A stretch of DNA of 64,000 nucleotides from Bacillus marasmi (GCF_902168435.1 NZ_LR656166.1:124001-188000), one strand, 5' to 3'; numbered from the stretch's first letter, positions 34,900-43,407 are shown. The notes: generated by a model from the letters alone, not told the origin. Program-made: numbers and translations.

Positions 34900-35799
34900 T
34901 TGAAGGTTGAAGCATTGACGAGGGATAAAATAAAGGCATTTGTGATGTATTGCAGAAAGCATCGGAATGAGGTGGATGATTCTTTTTTATATGATAAAGA
35001 CCTGGAAAATTTCACTCCAAACAGTGAAAATCCAACATATATTACGACCAATCAAAGGGATAGAATCGTAGCAACCGCTTCGCTGATAATGAATGATTAT
35101 TATCGTAGGGGAAAGCAGGGGAGGTTTCGAATCTTTCATTCTGAAATTGATGATGTAACATACTACAAAAATCTTTTTCAAAAACTACTTGAAGATATCT
35201 CAGATTTAGACAATCTCTTTATCTATGTTCCAACAAATAATATCCATTTGATGAATGCCATGCCTCAATTGAAATTTCATAAGGAAAGATATGCATTTTT
35301 GTTAATAAGAGACGTTTTACCAATAGTAGAGTCAAATTTACCACCTCATTATCACTTTGAAACACATAAACTTGGAAAAGATGAGCAAATTTGGTGCGAT
35401 ATTAGAAATAGAGCCTTTGCCGAACTTAAAGGAAGTCAAACTCCAATTACTGAAGAAATGGTCGTGAAATTACATTCGCAAGACGATTTTATTACAGGTG
35501 GAATGAGAATTCTTTACCATCATGATAGGCCAGTGGGACTGGTTAGGGGTTCCCGAGATGAATACGAGGGAGCACCAATTATGAATATCGGTCCCCTTGC
35601 ATTGATTACTGAATATCAAGGGAGAGGCCTTGGTCGTGAACTCATTATAGAAGCATTGCGGATTGCTAAAGAAAACAACTATCATCGTACGGTATTGTCT
35701 GTGAATGGAGAGAACGAAAGGGCAAAGGCACTTTACTTAAAAGAAGGGTTTAAAGAGGTCGAATCAGTGGTTTGCTATCAATATTATATAAAAAAATGA
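34900..35799 (+). CDS. GNAT acetyltransferase
   Basis: A 299-residue protein whose C-terminal half is a GNAT domain with the acetyl-CoA loop GPLALITEYQGRGLGRELI (about residues 220-238) and NGENERAKALYLKEGFKEVE. The N-terminal half is a second, degenerate GNAT-like fold. TTG at 34900 has GGTGG nine bases upstream and begins MKVEALTRDKIKAF; an ATG at 34816 gives a longer form but lacks a good ribosome binding site, so the start is uncertain. The substrate is unknown. Confidence 0.8.
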   Translation: MKVEALTRDKIKAFVMYCRKHRNEVDDSFLYDKDLENFTPNSENPTYITTNQRDRIVATASLIMNDYYRRGKQGRFRIFHSEIDDVTYYKNLFQKLLEDISDLDNLFIYVPTNNIHLMNAMPQLKFHKERYAFLLIRDVLPIVESNLPPHYHFETHKLGKDEQIWCDIRNRAFAELKGSQTPITEEMVVKLHSQDDFITGGMRILYHHDRPVGLVRGSRDEYEGAPIMNIGPLALITEYQGRGLGRELIIEALRIAKENNYHRTVLSVNGENERAKALYLKEGFKEVESVVCYQYYIKK

Positions 35800-35854
35800 T
35801 TATTTGGAAGTCGTGATTTATATCTTAGCAAACATTTATTAAATTTGTGTTGCA

Positions 35855-35892
35855 AAGGTGTCTTTTGTTTTTTCACAAAAGGCACCTTATTT
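35855..35892 (+). terminator. Hairpin between acetyltransferase and flavodoxin
   Basis: AAAGGTGTCTTTTGT and ACAAAAGGCACCTT pair around a T-rich loop, just upstream of the Fur box. It probably ends the acetyltransferase transcript. Confidence 0.55.
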
Positions 35893-35916
35893 ATTGTCAT
35901 TTTTAAAAATTTTAAT

Positions 35917-35931
35917 TGATAATGATTATCA
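35917..35931. promoter_or_regulatory. Fur box before flavodoxin
   Basis: TGATAATGATTATCA is an exact 7-1-7 Fur box, 53 bases before the flavodoxin start. Iron repression of the flavodoxin is expected, as with Bacillus subtilis ykuNOP. Confidence 0.9.
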
Positions 35932-35983
35932 ATATCATTATAATGAAGTTGAAAATAAAATGATTCACACGGGAGAGATGAAT

Positions 35984-36439
35984 ATGACAAACCTAATTCT
36001 TGTATTTGCAAGCATGACTGGAAACACTGAGGAAATCGCACAATTGGTTGGTAAAGGAGTAAAGGAGGCTGGTGTCAATTTAACAATACGTGAATTACCT
36101 GCCGGTGAACCGAAGGAACTAGAGCAATATGATGGTATTCTCCTAGGGTCATATACATATGGCGATGGAGAGCTTGCAGACGAATTTTTGGATTTCTATG
36201 ATGACATGGATGGTTTGAACTTGGATGGAAAAATGGCTGCAGTGTTTGGTTCAGGTGATACAGCCTACGAGCAATTTTGTGTAGCGGTTGATATCCTCAC
36301 CGAAAAATTGCAAGAGCTTGGGGCAACGATTGTGCAGGAAGGTTTGAAAATTGAACTTTCACCTGAGGATGAAGAGCTTTGTATTAATTTTGGGAAAAGC
36401 TTTGCTGAAAAAGTAAAAGAAGTAAAAGCAATTATTTAA
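35984..36439 (+). CDS. Flavodoxin (YkuN/YkuP type)
   Basis: A 151-residue FMN electron carrier that replaces ferredoxin under iron limitation. The phosphate-binding loop FASMTGNTEEIAQ (residues 8-20) and the FMN-flanking GSYTYGDGELADEF and GSGDTAYEQFC blocks are intact. ATG at 35984 is six bases after GGGAGAG; an in-frame ATG six bases upstream abuts the site. The perfect Fur box upstream predicts iron repression. It is short-chain and monocistronic. Confidence 0.95.
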   Translation: MTNLILVFASMTGNTEEIAQLVGKGVKEAGVNLTIRELPAGEPKELEQYDGILLGSYTYGDGELADEFLDFYDDMDGLNLDGKMAAVFGSGDTAYEQFCVAVDILTEKLQELGATIVQEGLKIELSPEDEELCINFGKSFAEKVKEVKAII

Positions 36440-36609
36440 AGAATTTTTAGCTTGGGCCATCCATAAAATGTTCAACAAGGGTACCATTTTACTCCTATAC
36501 TAACGAGCAATAAATCCTGATCCTTTTAAAAGACTGAGATTAATTGGAAAGGGGGATGCAAATAATCCCTCTAAGAATGGATAACCTTTGAGAGGGAAGG
36601 AGTGTATGA

Positions 36610-37500
36610 ATGGGAACGTTTCTAGGTGCAACATCAGTGACAAAATTAAGCAATGGCGCTTTTATCATTGCCGCTGATCACGAGGGTATCTTTGTAAAGC
36701 GGAAGGATGAATGGGTCAAAACTCTAGACCTAACAAAGGAAAGAATCCTAGATTTAAAAAGTACAGATCAAACCGTTTATGGTGTGGGTGATAACGGGTT
36801 ATTCATTAAGAGTACGAATGGCGGAGTAACTTGGACAATGAAACGATTCCACACCCAATGCTCGATGTGGAGCGTGTGCTGCAATGATGCTGGGCTTGTT
36901 GTAACCCATTCTGATAAATCTTTGTTTCTATCTCGAAATTTTGGTGAATCATGGCAAAGAATTGAGCCGTTTTCTTTTTGTAAGTATCCTCCAGCTATTC
37001 GTTCAGTTTGCCTACATGAAGACCAATTATTTATCGGTACAAAAATACATTTTTCAAATGGAGGAATATGGAGATTACATCTTAAAACTGGAGAAATTCG
37101 CAAAATTAGAAAAGAGAAAAACAGCATGATTGCCTCAATGGAAGTTAATGAAGATACTCTTCTCGCGGCTTGTGGTTCTTGTCGTGGAAAAAGCGGTAAG
37201 ATCATTTTCTGCGAGCTATCACAGCTCATTGGGAAGGAAATACCAACATGGAAGACATGTATCAGTGAAAAAAGTGAGGCCTGCTATTTGGATTTATCAT
37301 GGAGTGATAATGTTCTTTATACAACTTCAGCAAAAAATAAACATGGGATTGGAACCATCTCCAGAGTGTTTCTAAATGAGAAGAGAGTAGTTCCGTTTGG
37401 TGAGGTAAAAGGGCATGGTTGGAGAATAGTCAACAGAGAAGAAGAGTACGTTGTTGCGGGTCTATATGAATCTTATCATTACAAAAAGTTACTGCACTAA
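36610..37500 (+). CDS. Asp-box/beta-propeller repeat protein (cytoplasmic)
   Basis: A 296-residue protein of WD40/YVTN/BNR-like repeats without signal peptide. Asp-box-like turns STNGGVTW and SRNFGESW are visible, and the repeated beta strands suggest a six- or seven-blade propeller. It also contains several cysteines (TQCSMWSVCC, AACGSCRGKSGKI). GAAGGAG lies eight bases before the ATG. The function is unknown. A second Asp-box protein, exported, lies at 52030. Confidence 0.7.
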   Translation: MGTFLGATSVTKLSNGAFIIAADHEGIFVKRKDEWVKTLDLTKERILDLKSTDQTVYGVGDNGLFIKSTNGGVTWTMKRFHTQCSMWSVCCNDAGLVVTHSDKSLFLSRNFGESWQRIEPFSFCKYPPAIRSVCLHEDQLFIGTKIHFSNGGIWRLHLKTGEIRKIRKEKNSMIASMEVNEDTLLAACGSCRGKSGKIIFCELSQLIGKEIPTWKTCISEKSEACYLDLSWSDNVLYTTSAKNKHGIGTISRVFLNEKRVVPFGEVKGHGWRIVNREEEYVVAGLYESYHYKKLLH

Positions 37501-37595
37501 TTAATTGAAAAACAATGTTGCGGACGTTGCTTAAATCAGCGTCCGTATTTTATAGGAACAAATTAATAAATTATTGGAAAAATATAAATTCCTAC

Positions 37596-37624
37596 TTGAC
37601 TCATGGGAATAATTTGGTTAATAT
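37596..37624 (+). promoter_or_regulatory. Promoter of sulfur locus 2, with GGAAT element
   Basis: TTGACT (37596-37601), 17 bases and TAATAT (37619-37624). The spacer CATGGGAATAATTTGGT shares GGAAT and the following TGGT with the promoters at 17322 and 57852. Confidence 0.65.
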
Positions 37625-37650
37625 TCAAGTATGGTTTTATTATAATTAAA

Positions 37651-37714
37651 GCTGACTGGATCACCAGAGGCTCTCGAACGCAAGTGATTGTACTTGCGTT
37701 CGAGAGCTTTTTGT
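37651..37714 (+). promoter_or_regulatory. Sulfur-leader RNA motif C with terminator
   Basis: The motif reads GCTGA-CTGG-ATCA-CCAG-AGGC and runs straight into a terminator with arms CTCTCGAACGCAAGT and ACTTGCGTTCGAGAG, then CTTTTTG. It lies about 20 bases after the expected transcription start and 40 bases before the YezD gene, as expected for an attenuator. Confidence 0.7.
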
Positions 37715-37753
37715 TTTTACCTAACATAATCAATAAAAAGGAGTGCTTATTAC

Positions 37754-37924
37754 ATGGTAAATCTTGAGAGAGAAAAGCTTGATCACATTTTACAGCTAAT
37801 AAAAAATATAGACTATGGATCAATTTCAATTATTGTTCATGATGGTCAAGTTACACAAATCGATAGTACAAGAAAGAAACGTTTTGCGGTTGAGAAGAAA
37901 AAGCTGAGAACTGGTAATTATTAA
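37754..37924 (+). CDS. yezD: YezD/DUF2292 small protein, second copy
   Basis: A 56-residue protein, MVNLEREKLDHILQLIKNID then YGSISIIVHDGQVTQIDSTR, matching the DUF2292 family and the copy at 18884 (YGTIQITVHDSQVTQIE). AAAAGGAG precedes the ATG. It is the first gene after motif C and is followed after 88 bases by an SsuE-like reductase. Both copies in this window stand behind the same leader motif, which ties the family to that regulation. Confidence 0.85.
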   Translation: MVNLEREKLDHILQLIKNIDYGSISIIVHDGQVTQIDSTRKKRFAVEKKKLRTGNY

Positions 37925-38012
37925 TATTTCATTTATAAAAAAGAAGCTTCTTACCGCAAAACCCATGTAAATTTATTGGAATACCATATTTTTTATTAAA
38001 GGGGAGAAATAA

Positions 38013-38564
38013 ATGTCAAATATTATTATCATTTCTGGAAGTCCATCAAGTGTTTCGAGGGCATCAACGATTGCCGAATATATTGGTGAGCTTTTAAATA
38101 AAAATGGTCATAAAACACAACATCTCAAAGTTCGCGACCTACCATCTGAGGATTTATTACATGCTAATTTCAATAGTCCATCAATTATTGAGGCAGTAAA
38201 TTCAGTAGTCAATGCTGATGCAGTGGTCGTGGTAAGTCCTGTTTATAAGGCTAGCTATACGGGGGTTTTGAAAACATTTTTCGATTTACTTCCTGAAAAA
38301 GCACTGTCAAAGAAACCGATATTACCAATATTAAATGGAGGGACTACAGCTCATTTATTAGCTTTAGAATATGCACTTAAGCCGCTATTTTCAGTATTAG
38401 GAGCAACAGAAATTCTAAATGGAGTGTTCATTGGGGATTCCCAAGTTAAGTATTCTGAAGCTGGTGTCGTATTTGAGGATATTGAAATTGAAAACCGATT
38501 ACAGAGTAATGTAAATGAATTAGTCCAAATTATTAATAAACTCTCGATTGCATCATTAAATTAA
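38013..38564 (+). CDS. NADPH-dependent FMN reductase (SsuE-like)
   Basis: A 183-residue flavodoxin-fold reductase. The start MSNIIIISGSPSSVSRASTI and the block VVVSPVYKASYTGVLKTFFDLLP are those of SsuE, which supplies FMNH2 to sulfonate monooxygenases. In this window the matching two-component monooxygenases are at 60246 and 62689, about 22 kb away but behind the same leader motif. GGGGAG precedes the ATG. A terminator follows. Confidence 0.88.
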   Translation: MSNIIIISGSPSSVSRASTIAEYIGELLNKNGHKTQHLKVRDLPSEDLLHANFNSPSIIEAVNSVVNADAVVVVSPVYKASYTGVLKTFFDLLPEKALSKKPILPILNGGTTAHLLALEYALKPLFSVLGATEILNGVFIGDSQVKYSEAGVVFEDIEIENRLQSNVNELVQIINKLSIASLN

Positions 38565-38579
38565 TATTATCAAAGCATG

Positions 38580-38616
38580 CAGGGTTCGAAGTGTAATTCG
38601 AATCCCTGTTTTATTA
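38580..38616 (+). terminator. Terminator of sulfur locus 2
   Basis: CAGGGTTCGAA and TTCGAATCCCTG pair around GTGTAA with one bulge, followed by TTTTATTATTTT. Confidence 0.75.
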
Positions 38617-38796
38617 TTTTACTGATATTTCGTTACACGTTTATACATATGTGAAAGACCATGGTTGTTTTTTTATCGCATTAAAACTATTTCGATATAT
38701 TAAACATTTTATGATAACAGTTGACACTTTGCCTATTCGGTCATATTCTTAAGTTGAATATATGGTTTCTTTCTTTTTTGAAAGGAGAAAGTTTGA

Positions 38797-39171
38797 ATGG
38801 CAGCATTGTATATCAGCATAGTGATCATTGCGGTTTATTTGTTATCTAGATACCTGCCCGTTAATGGAATTCAAAATGTGAAATGGACAGAGATTAATCT
38901 AGATGAGGTTACAATTCTTGATGTTAGAGATTTTAATGAGTCATATAAATCTTCATTACATGGTGCAGTCAACATTCCAGTTGCTTATCTTAATAGAAGC
39001 CTAAAGGAACTGCCTTTAAAGGAAATCCATCTTGTAGCAGCATCAACGCTGGAGAAAAACATTAGTGCACGCCTGTTAAGAAAGAAGGGTTATAGAGTTA
39101 GTAGTTATACTCTTTTACCTACTAATTATAGTTCACCGAAAGAAAATGGTATTGAAATCGAAACCTCATGA
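38797..39171 (+). CDS. Membrane-anchored rhodanese-like protein without catalytic Cys
   Basis: A 124-residue protein with one N-terminal membrane helix (residues 2-20) and a rhodanese-like domain (about 30-115): VTILDVRDFNESYKSSLHGAVNIPVAYL. Where active rhodaneses have CxxGxRS, this has VAASTLEKNISARLLR, so the sulfur-carrying cysteine is missing and sulfurtransferase activity is unlikely. It may bind rather than transfer. GAAAGGAG precedes the ATG. It precedes a LysE-type exporter. Confidence 0.75.
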   Translation: MAALYISIVIIAVYLLSRYLPVNGIQNVKWTEINLDEVTILDVRDFNESYKSSLHGAVNIPVAYLNRSLKELPLKEIHLVAASTLEKNISARLLRKKGYRVSSYTLLPTNYSSPKENGIEIETS

Positions 39172-39223
39172 TGAAAAATGAGGTTTTTTTATTAGTAAAA
39201 TTTGTAAAGGGTTGTGGGGATAA

Positions 39224-39838
39224 ATGATTAGTGCGGCCTTACATGGAGCAATTCTAGCTTTAGGGTTGATACTTCCTCTAGGAGTTCAAAATGTATTTGT
39301 GTTTAATCAAGGTGCAACTCAGCCCAAGTTCACTTCAGCACTCCCTGTGATTATTACTGCAGCAATGTGTGACACAATATTAATTTTGCTTGCTGTAAAG
39401 GGTGTATCTGTCATTGTATTTGGGGTATATTGGTTTAAGCAAGTATTAATGATATTTGGGATTTTGTTCCTCATCTATATGGGTTTTGTCACTTGGAGAA
39501 GTGTTTCAGATGAATTTTCATCAATGGAACATAGAAGAGTGTTACCGTTAAGAAAACAAGTTGCCTTTGCAGCATCGGTCTCCTTACTAAATCCTCACGC
39601 GATCATGGATACGATTGGGGTCATTGGAACAAGCTCTCTTTCTTATTCAGGATTAGAGCGTTTTTCCTTTTCGATATCCTGTATGGCGATTTCGTGGATA
39701 TGGTTTTTTTGTTTGGCCTTTGCTGGACGACAGATTGGGAGATTGAGCCATTCGACTAGTTTTATCTCATACCTTAATAAAATTTCAGCAGTTATTATAT
39801 GGGGAGTGGCAGTCTACCTTATGTTTTCTTTTAAATAG
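39224..39838 (+). CDS. LysE-family amino-acid exporter
   Basis: A 204-residue membrane protein with six hydrophobic segments. LGLILPLGVQNVFVFNQGA near the N-terminus is the LysE/ArgO signature, and SLLNPHAIMDTIGVIG holds the conserved NPxAxxD motif. The family exports basic amino acids such as lysine or arginine. A ribosome binding site is poor (GGGTTGTGGGG), and the gene follows the rhodanese-like gene by 52 bases. The substrate assignment is by family only. Confidence 0.88.
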   Translation: MISAALHGAILALGLILPLGVQNVFVFNQGATQPKFTSALPVIITAAMCDTILILLAVKGVSVIVFGVYWFKQVLMIFGILFLIYMGFVTWRSVSDEFSSMEHRRVLPLRKQVAFAASVSLLNPHAIMDTIGVIGTSSLSYSGLERFSFSISCMAISWIWFFCLAFAGRQIGRLSHSTSFISYLNKISAVIIWGVAVYLMFSFK

Positions 39839-39868
39839 CAGTTTTGCCATAATTAAAGGAAGTGGAAA

Positions 39869-40717
39869 ATGTTGAGTAATCAAATCATTAGTAAGAACCT
39901 TGATATAAAAGACTTACATGCAGATTGTGAAAAGTGCTTTGGTTTGTGCTGTGTTGCCCTGCCATATGCGAAATCAGCTGATTTTGCCTTTAATAAATCA
40001 GGAGGAACACCCTGTCGTAATTTAGGACCTGACAATCGTTGTGGTATTCATCAGGACTTAAGGGAAAAAGGATTCCGTGGTTGTGCAGTTTATGAATGCT
40101 TTGGCGCGGGTCAAAAAGTCTCGCAGTATACATATAACGGACTGGACTGGCGCGAAAATCCTAAAATTCAAAACGAAATGTTTGAGGTTTTTCCAATAAT
40201 GCAGCAGATGCACGAGATGCTTTCATATTTATATGAAGCTATACAACGTAAAGAGGCAAAGCCTATTTTTGGAGTGTTGCAGACTGCATTAGATGAAACT
40301 GAAGCGTTGACGAAGCTCACGGCAGCAGAAATCCTCAATCATGATGTAGCAGGACATAGAAGACATATTAATGAATTATTGCTACAAACTAGCGAATTAG
40401 TTAGAGGGAGTGTAAAGTCTGTCAGAGTAAAAGGTAAGTTGAAAATCGGTAGGGGTAGTGATTTAATCGGTGCAAAGCTTAATGGGGTAGATTTACGCGG
40501 TGCAAATTTAAGAGGCGCATTGCTGATTGCGGCCGATCTTCGCAACACAGATATGAGAACTACAGATCTAATAGGAGCAGATTTACGAGATGCAAACTTA
40601 AGTGGGGCTAATCTCGTTGGTAGTATTTTTCTTACCCAAGCCCAACTGAATTCCGCAATGGGAAGTGTGGACACTAAATTACCCCCTACTTTAACCATAC
40701 CGAAGCATTGGAAGTAG
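39869..40717 (+). CDS. Cys-cluster plus pentapeptide-repeat protein
   Basis: A 282-residue two-part protein. Residues 15-85 hold a YkgJ-like cysteine cluster (CEKCFGLCC, CRNLGPDNRCGIHQ, FRGCAVYECFGAG) that could bind zinc or an iron-sulfur centre. A helical linker follows (about 95-190), and the end (195-262) is a right-handed pentapeptide-repeat helix with A(D/N)LRG-type repeats (LIGAKLNGVDLRGANLRGAL). GGAAGTGG precedes the ATG. The combination is found in Bacillales, but its role is unknown to me. Confidence 0.82.
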   Translation: MLSNQIISKNLDIKDLHADCEKCFGLCCVALPYAKSADFAFNKSGGTPCRNLGPDNRCGIHQDLREKGFRGCAVYECFGAGQKVSQYTYNGLDWRENPKIQNEMFEVFPIMQQMHEMLSYLYEAIQRKEAKPIFGVLQTALDETEALTKLTAAEILNHDVAGHRRHINELLLQTSELVRGSVKSVRVKGKLKIGRGSDLIGAKLNGVDLRGANLRGALLIAADLRNTDMRTTDLIGADLRDANLSGANLVGSIFLTQAQLNSAMGSVDTKLPPTLTIPKHWK

Positions 40718-40742
40718 TTATCCTTTAATTCAGCAAATGTAA

Positions 40743-40782
40743 ACCATACAAAACCAAAGGTTTTTGTATGGTTTTTGTTTTT
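40743..40782 (+). terminator. Terminator after the pentapeptide gene
   Basis: CCATACAAAACC and GGTTTTTGTATGG pair around AAA, followed by TTTTTGTTTTTT. Confidence 0.8.
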
Positions 40783-40794
40783 TAGCGATTGACA

Positions 40795-41691
40795 TTAATC
40801 AAACAGACTTAGAAAAATATCCACTATGTGGGGGTCAAATTGAGTCCCTTTGTTTTCCCAAATTTCACTTAAAATATAGTTCAAATCGTAATCTCCTCGG
40901 TATACTCTTTTGGATGACATTGCATCAAAAGCATCAGCTACAGCCGTAATCCGTGCCAATAAGGGAATCTCGTCGCCCTTTAAACCATAAGGATAGCCTT
41001 TACCATCATAGCGCTCATGGTGGTAGAGGATGATATCTAAAACTCCGCTATTTTTAAAGTGAGAAACGTGCTTAATCATATCAAAGCCAATCACTGGATG
41101 TTTTTTTACAATTGTATATTCCTCGGGAGTTAATTTACCAGGTTTGTTCAAGAGTGATTCAGGAATTCCAATCTTTCCGATATCATGGAGTAAACAGCCA
41201 ATTTCAATTGAATCAATCATGCTTTTATCAACCATCATCGCATTTGCGATTTTCACAGCATATTTAGCTACATTTTCTGAGTGGTGAGATGAGTAGGAAT
41301 CCCGCGAATCAAGGATATTAGATAACGCAGTGGTTAGCTCTATCTGGTTATTCTTCACTCTTTGAACACTCTTCATCAAGCCTACTGTAATAAACGTAAT
41401 TAATATGTAAGTCATTAAGTACGTTAAGAAGGTTGTATAGTTATGATTTCTTTCAGGGATGAGAAAATAGCGTAGGTAAACAATGAGTATGTCTAATAAA
41501 ATAATGAGCCAGGCAGGTTTTTGATAAAAACCAATACCTAAAAAAATCCCTGAAAATATATATAAAATATACAAGTTATTTGTATACTCAAAGACAAATT
41601 CACTTAAAGTGAAAGCCGAAATAAGCAATAGATAAAATCCCAACCGAAAATACTCAGGATAATCTACCCAATGGTAAAATTTTTTTAACAT
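40795..41691 (-). CDS. Membrane HD-GYP cyclic-di-GMP phosphodiesterase
   Basis: A 298-residue protein with four or five hydrophobic segments (about residues 12-115) and an HD-GYP domain (about 125-295). Metal and substrate motifs are intact: SSHHSENVAKYA, HDIGKIGIPESLLNKPGKL, HHERYDGKGYP and VADAFDAM. It should hydrolyse cyclic di-GMP at the membrane. ATG at 41691 has GGAGG four bases upstream; an in-frame ATG at 41739 has none. It is convergent with the pentapeptide gene and divergent from the aldolase. Confidence 0.9.
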   Translation of the reverse strand: MLKKFYHWVDYPEYFRLGFYLLLISAFTLSEFVFEYTNNLYILYIFSGIFLGIGFYQKPAWLIILLDILIVYLRYFLIPERNHNYTTFLTYLMTYILITFITVGLMKSVQRVKNNQIELTTALSNILDSRDSYSSHHSENVAKYAVKIANAMMVDKSMIDSIEIGCLLHDIGKIGIPESLLNKPGKLTPEEYTIVKKHPVIGFDMIKHVSHFKNSGVLDIILYHHERYDGKGYPYGLKGDEIPLLARITAVADAFDAMSSKRVYRGDYDLNYILSEIWENKGTQFDPHIVDIFLSLFD

Positions 41692-41880
41692 AAGTCCTCC
41701 ATTAAATACACCTACCACAAGATTCATTATTGTTAGCATTGGTTTAGAGCATATAGACTATTTATAAAAAAGTAACTTTTTTGTATTTTATTATCGAACA
41801 ATAATGAATATTATTTCAGAAACATGCAATGCCTATGGTAGACTACATAATGTAATGTTAATAATCTGGCGGGGGTTAAT

Positions 41881-42927
41881 ATGTACAGCTTTAAAAATGA
41901 TTATAGTGAAGGTGCCCATCCACGAATTTTAGAGGCCTTAATTCAAACGAATACCGAGCAAGTGGAGGGATATGGCGAAGACCGTTTTACGAAAAATGCA
42001 ATACAACTGTTAAAGAAAAAAATGGGTCGAGATGATGTTGATATTCATCTTTTATCAGGTGGAACACAAACTAATCTTACGGCGATTTCTGCATTTTTAA
42101 GACCACATGAGGCTGTGATTTCAGCTAGTACAGGCCATGTTCAGACCCATGAAACCGGAGCAATTGAAGCTACCGGTCATAAAATCATTTCGGTTGAAAC
42201 GGTTGATGGAAAGCTTAAGCCAGCTCAATTGAAGGAAGTAATCAAGGCGCATACTGATGAGCATATGGTTAAGCCGAAATTAGTATACATATCGAATTCA
42301 ACTGAGATTGGAACAATTTATAGCAAAAAGGAACTAGTACAATTGAATGCATTTTGTCACCAAAATCAATTAATTTTGTTCATGGATGGTGCAAGACTTG
42401 GATCTGCACTATGTTCTACTGAAAATGATTTAAGGCTTAGTGATTTACCAGAGTTAGTTGATGCATTCTATATTGGCGGGACGAAAAATGGGGCTTTGCT
42501 TGGGGAAGCACTAGTGATTTGTCGCGATCCTCTAAAAGCGGATTTTAGGTTTCATATGAAACAAAAAGGTGCATTATTAGCAAAAGGCAGGCTATTAGGA
42601 ATACAATTTCTTGAATTGTTTCGGGATGATTTGTTTTTTGAGCTAGCTACTCATTCCAACAGACTTGCTCGCAAGCTATCTATGGAATTAGCTAAATGTG
42701 GTGTTCAATTTTTAACGAATTCACCTTCAAATCAAGTCTTTCCAATTTTAACAGTTGATGTAATACATCAGCTTCAAGCGAAGTATGATTTTCATGTCTG
42801 GGATAAGGTGGATGCGAGGCATTCAGCAATCCGTCTCGTCACTTCCTGGGCTACTCCAGAAAATGCGGTAAATGAACTGATTGAAGATATTAAAAGGCTA
42901 GTAACGACAAAACAGAATGAATCGTAG
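41881..42927 (+). CDS. Threonine-aldolase-family PLP enzyme
   Basis: A 348-residue beta-eliminating lyase of the low-specificity L-threonine aldolase type, cleaving threonine or allo-threonine to glycine and acetaldehyde. MYSFKNDYSEGAHPRILEAL is the family start, VYISNSTEIGTIYSKKEL and LFMDGARLGSAL surround the PLP site, and the Schiff-base lysine is in YIGGTKNGALLGEAL (near residue 201). GGGGG precedes the ATG. A perfect bidirectional terminator follows. It is near serA, another glycine/serine gene, but on a separate transcript. Confidence 0.9.
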   Translation: MYSFKNDYSEGAHPRILEALIQTNTEQVEGYGEDRFTKNAIQLLKKKMGRDDVDIHLLSGGTQTNLTAISAFLRPHEAVISASTGHVQTHETGAIEATGHKIISVETVDGKLKPAQLKEVIKAHTDEHMVKPKLVYISNSTEIGTIYSKKELVQLNAFCHQNQLILFMDGARLGSALCSTENDLRLSDLPELVDAFYIGGTKNGALLGEALVICRDPLKADFRFHMKQKGALLAKGRLLGIQFLELFRDDLFFELATHSNRLARKLSMELAKCGVQFLTNSPSNQVFPILTVDVIHQLQAKYDFHVWDKVDARHSAIRLVTSWATPENAVNELIEDIKRLVTTKQNES

Positions 42928-42960
42928 TTTGTTGGAGTCTGAAAATTGAATTTAGTATTG

Positions 42961-43000
42961 AAAACAGGAAACTCTGTAAAAACAGAGTTTCCTGTTTTTT
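42961..43000 (+). terminator. Perfect terminator after the aldolase gene
   Basis: AAAACAGGAAACTCTG and CAGAGTTTCCTGTTTT pair perfectly around TAAAAA, with T or A runs on both sides; it can also end the small minus-strand gene at 43047. Confidence 0.9.
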
Positions 43001-43046
43001 GTACCTTCGAAAAAATCAATTGTAAATGCTTCTATTTACCTAAAGA

Positions 43047-43202
43047 CTATTTCTTATTTATTTGTCGTCCGCTTTTCTTTTGACTTTGAGACTTTGAATT
43101 GCCAACCTGGAAATCAGAACCTAATTCAATATCATTTCGATTATCCTGTCTTTCTAGTTGTTTTCTTATTTGATCCTTATTCTTCATCCCTTGCTTTGAC
43201 AT
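43047..43202 (-). CDS. Small basic Gln/Lys/Ser-rich protein (51 aa)
   Basis: The minus strand encodes MSKQGMKNKDQIRKQLERQD, then NRNDIELGSDFQVGNSKSQS and QKKSGRQINKK. The composition (no Cys, Trp or Tyr; many Gln, Lys, Ser and Asp) resembles small spore proteins, but I recognise no named Ssp family. AAAGTGAG lies 11 bases before the ATG, and the shared terminator at 42961 ends it. It lies between the aldolase and serA. Confidence 0.55.
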   Translation of the reverse strand: MSKQGMKNKDQIRKQLERQDNRNDIELGSDFQVGNSKSQSQKKSGRQINKK

Positions 43203-43294
43203 GCATCATTCAACTCACTTTCTTTATAGTATCGTTCTTAATATGCTCAAGATTAACGAAAAAATGAATGTACTCGTGAAACAAAACCGTGAAA

Positions 43295-43322
43295 CAAGAA
43301 AATTCGGGCGGTGACAGGCACC
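43295..43322. repeat. Dispersed repeat GGTGCCTGTCACC, copy 2
   Basis: The reverse complement of the copy at 34119 (CAAGAAAATTCGGGCGGTGA, then CAGGCACC). It lies just upstream of the serA promoter. Confidence 0.7.
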
Positions 43323-43361
43323 GAAATTTCAAAAAAAGGTGACTTTTCTCACATTTTTTAC

Positions 43362-43390
43362 TTGAAGATTAGAGAATTATCAGATAAAAT
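43362..43390 (+). promoter_or_regulatory. Promoter of the serA riboswitch transcript
   Basis: TTGAAG (43362-43367), a 17-base spacer and TAAAAT (43385-43390); the transcript would start about 11 bases before the riboswitch stem. Confidence 0.65.
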
Positions 43391-43407
43391 AAAGGAAATG
43401 AAAAGAC

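Noticed and set aside
37651-37714. The sulfur leaders as S-box (SAM-I) riboswitches or T-boxes
   Set aside because: I see no GATGA/GCAACC core of the S-box and no GGTGGNACCGCG antiterminator of a T-box in any copy.
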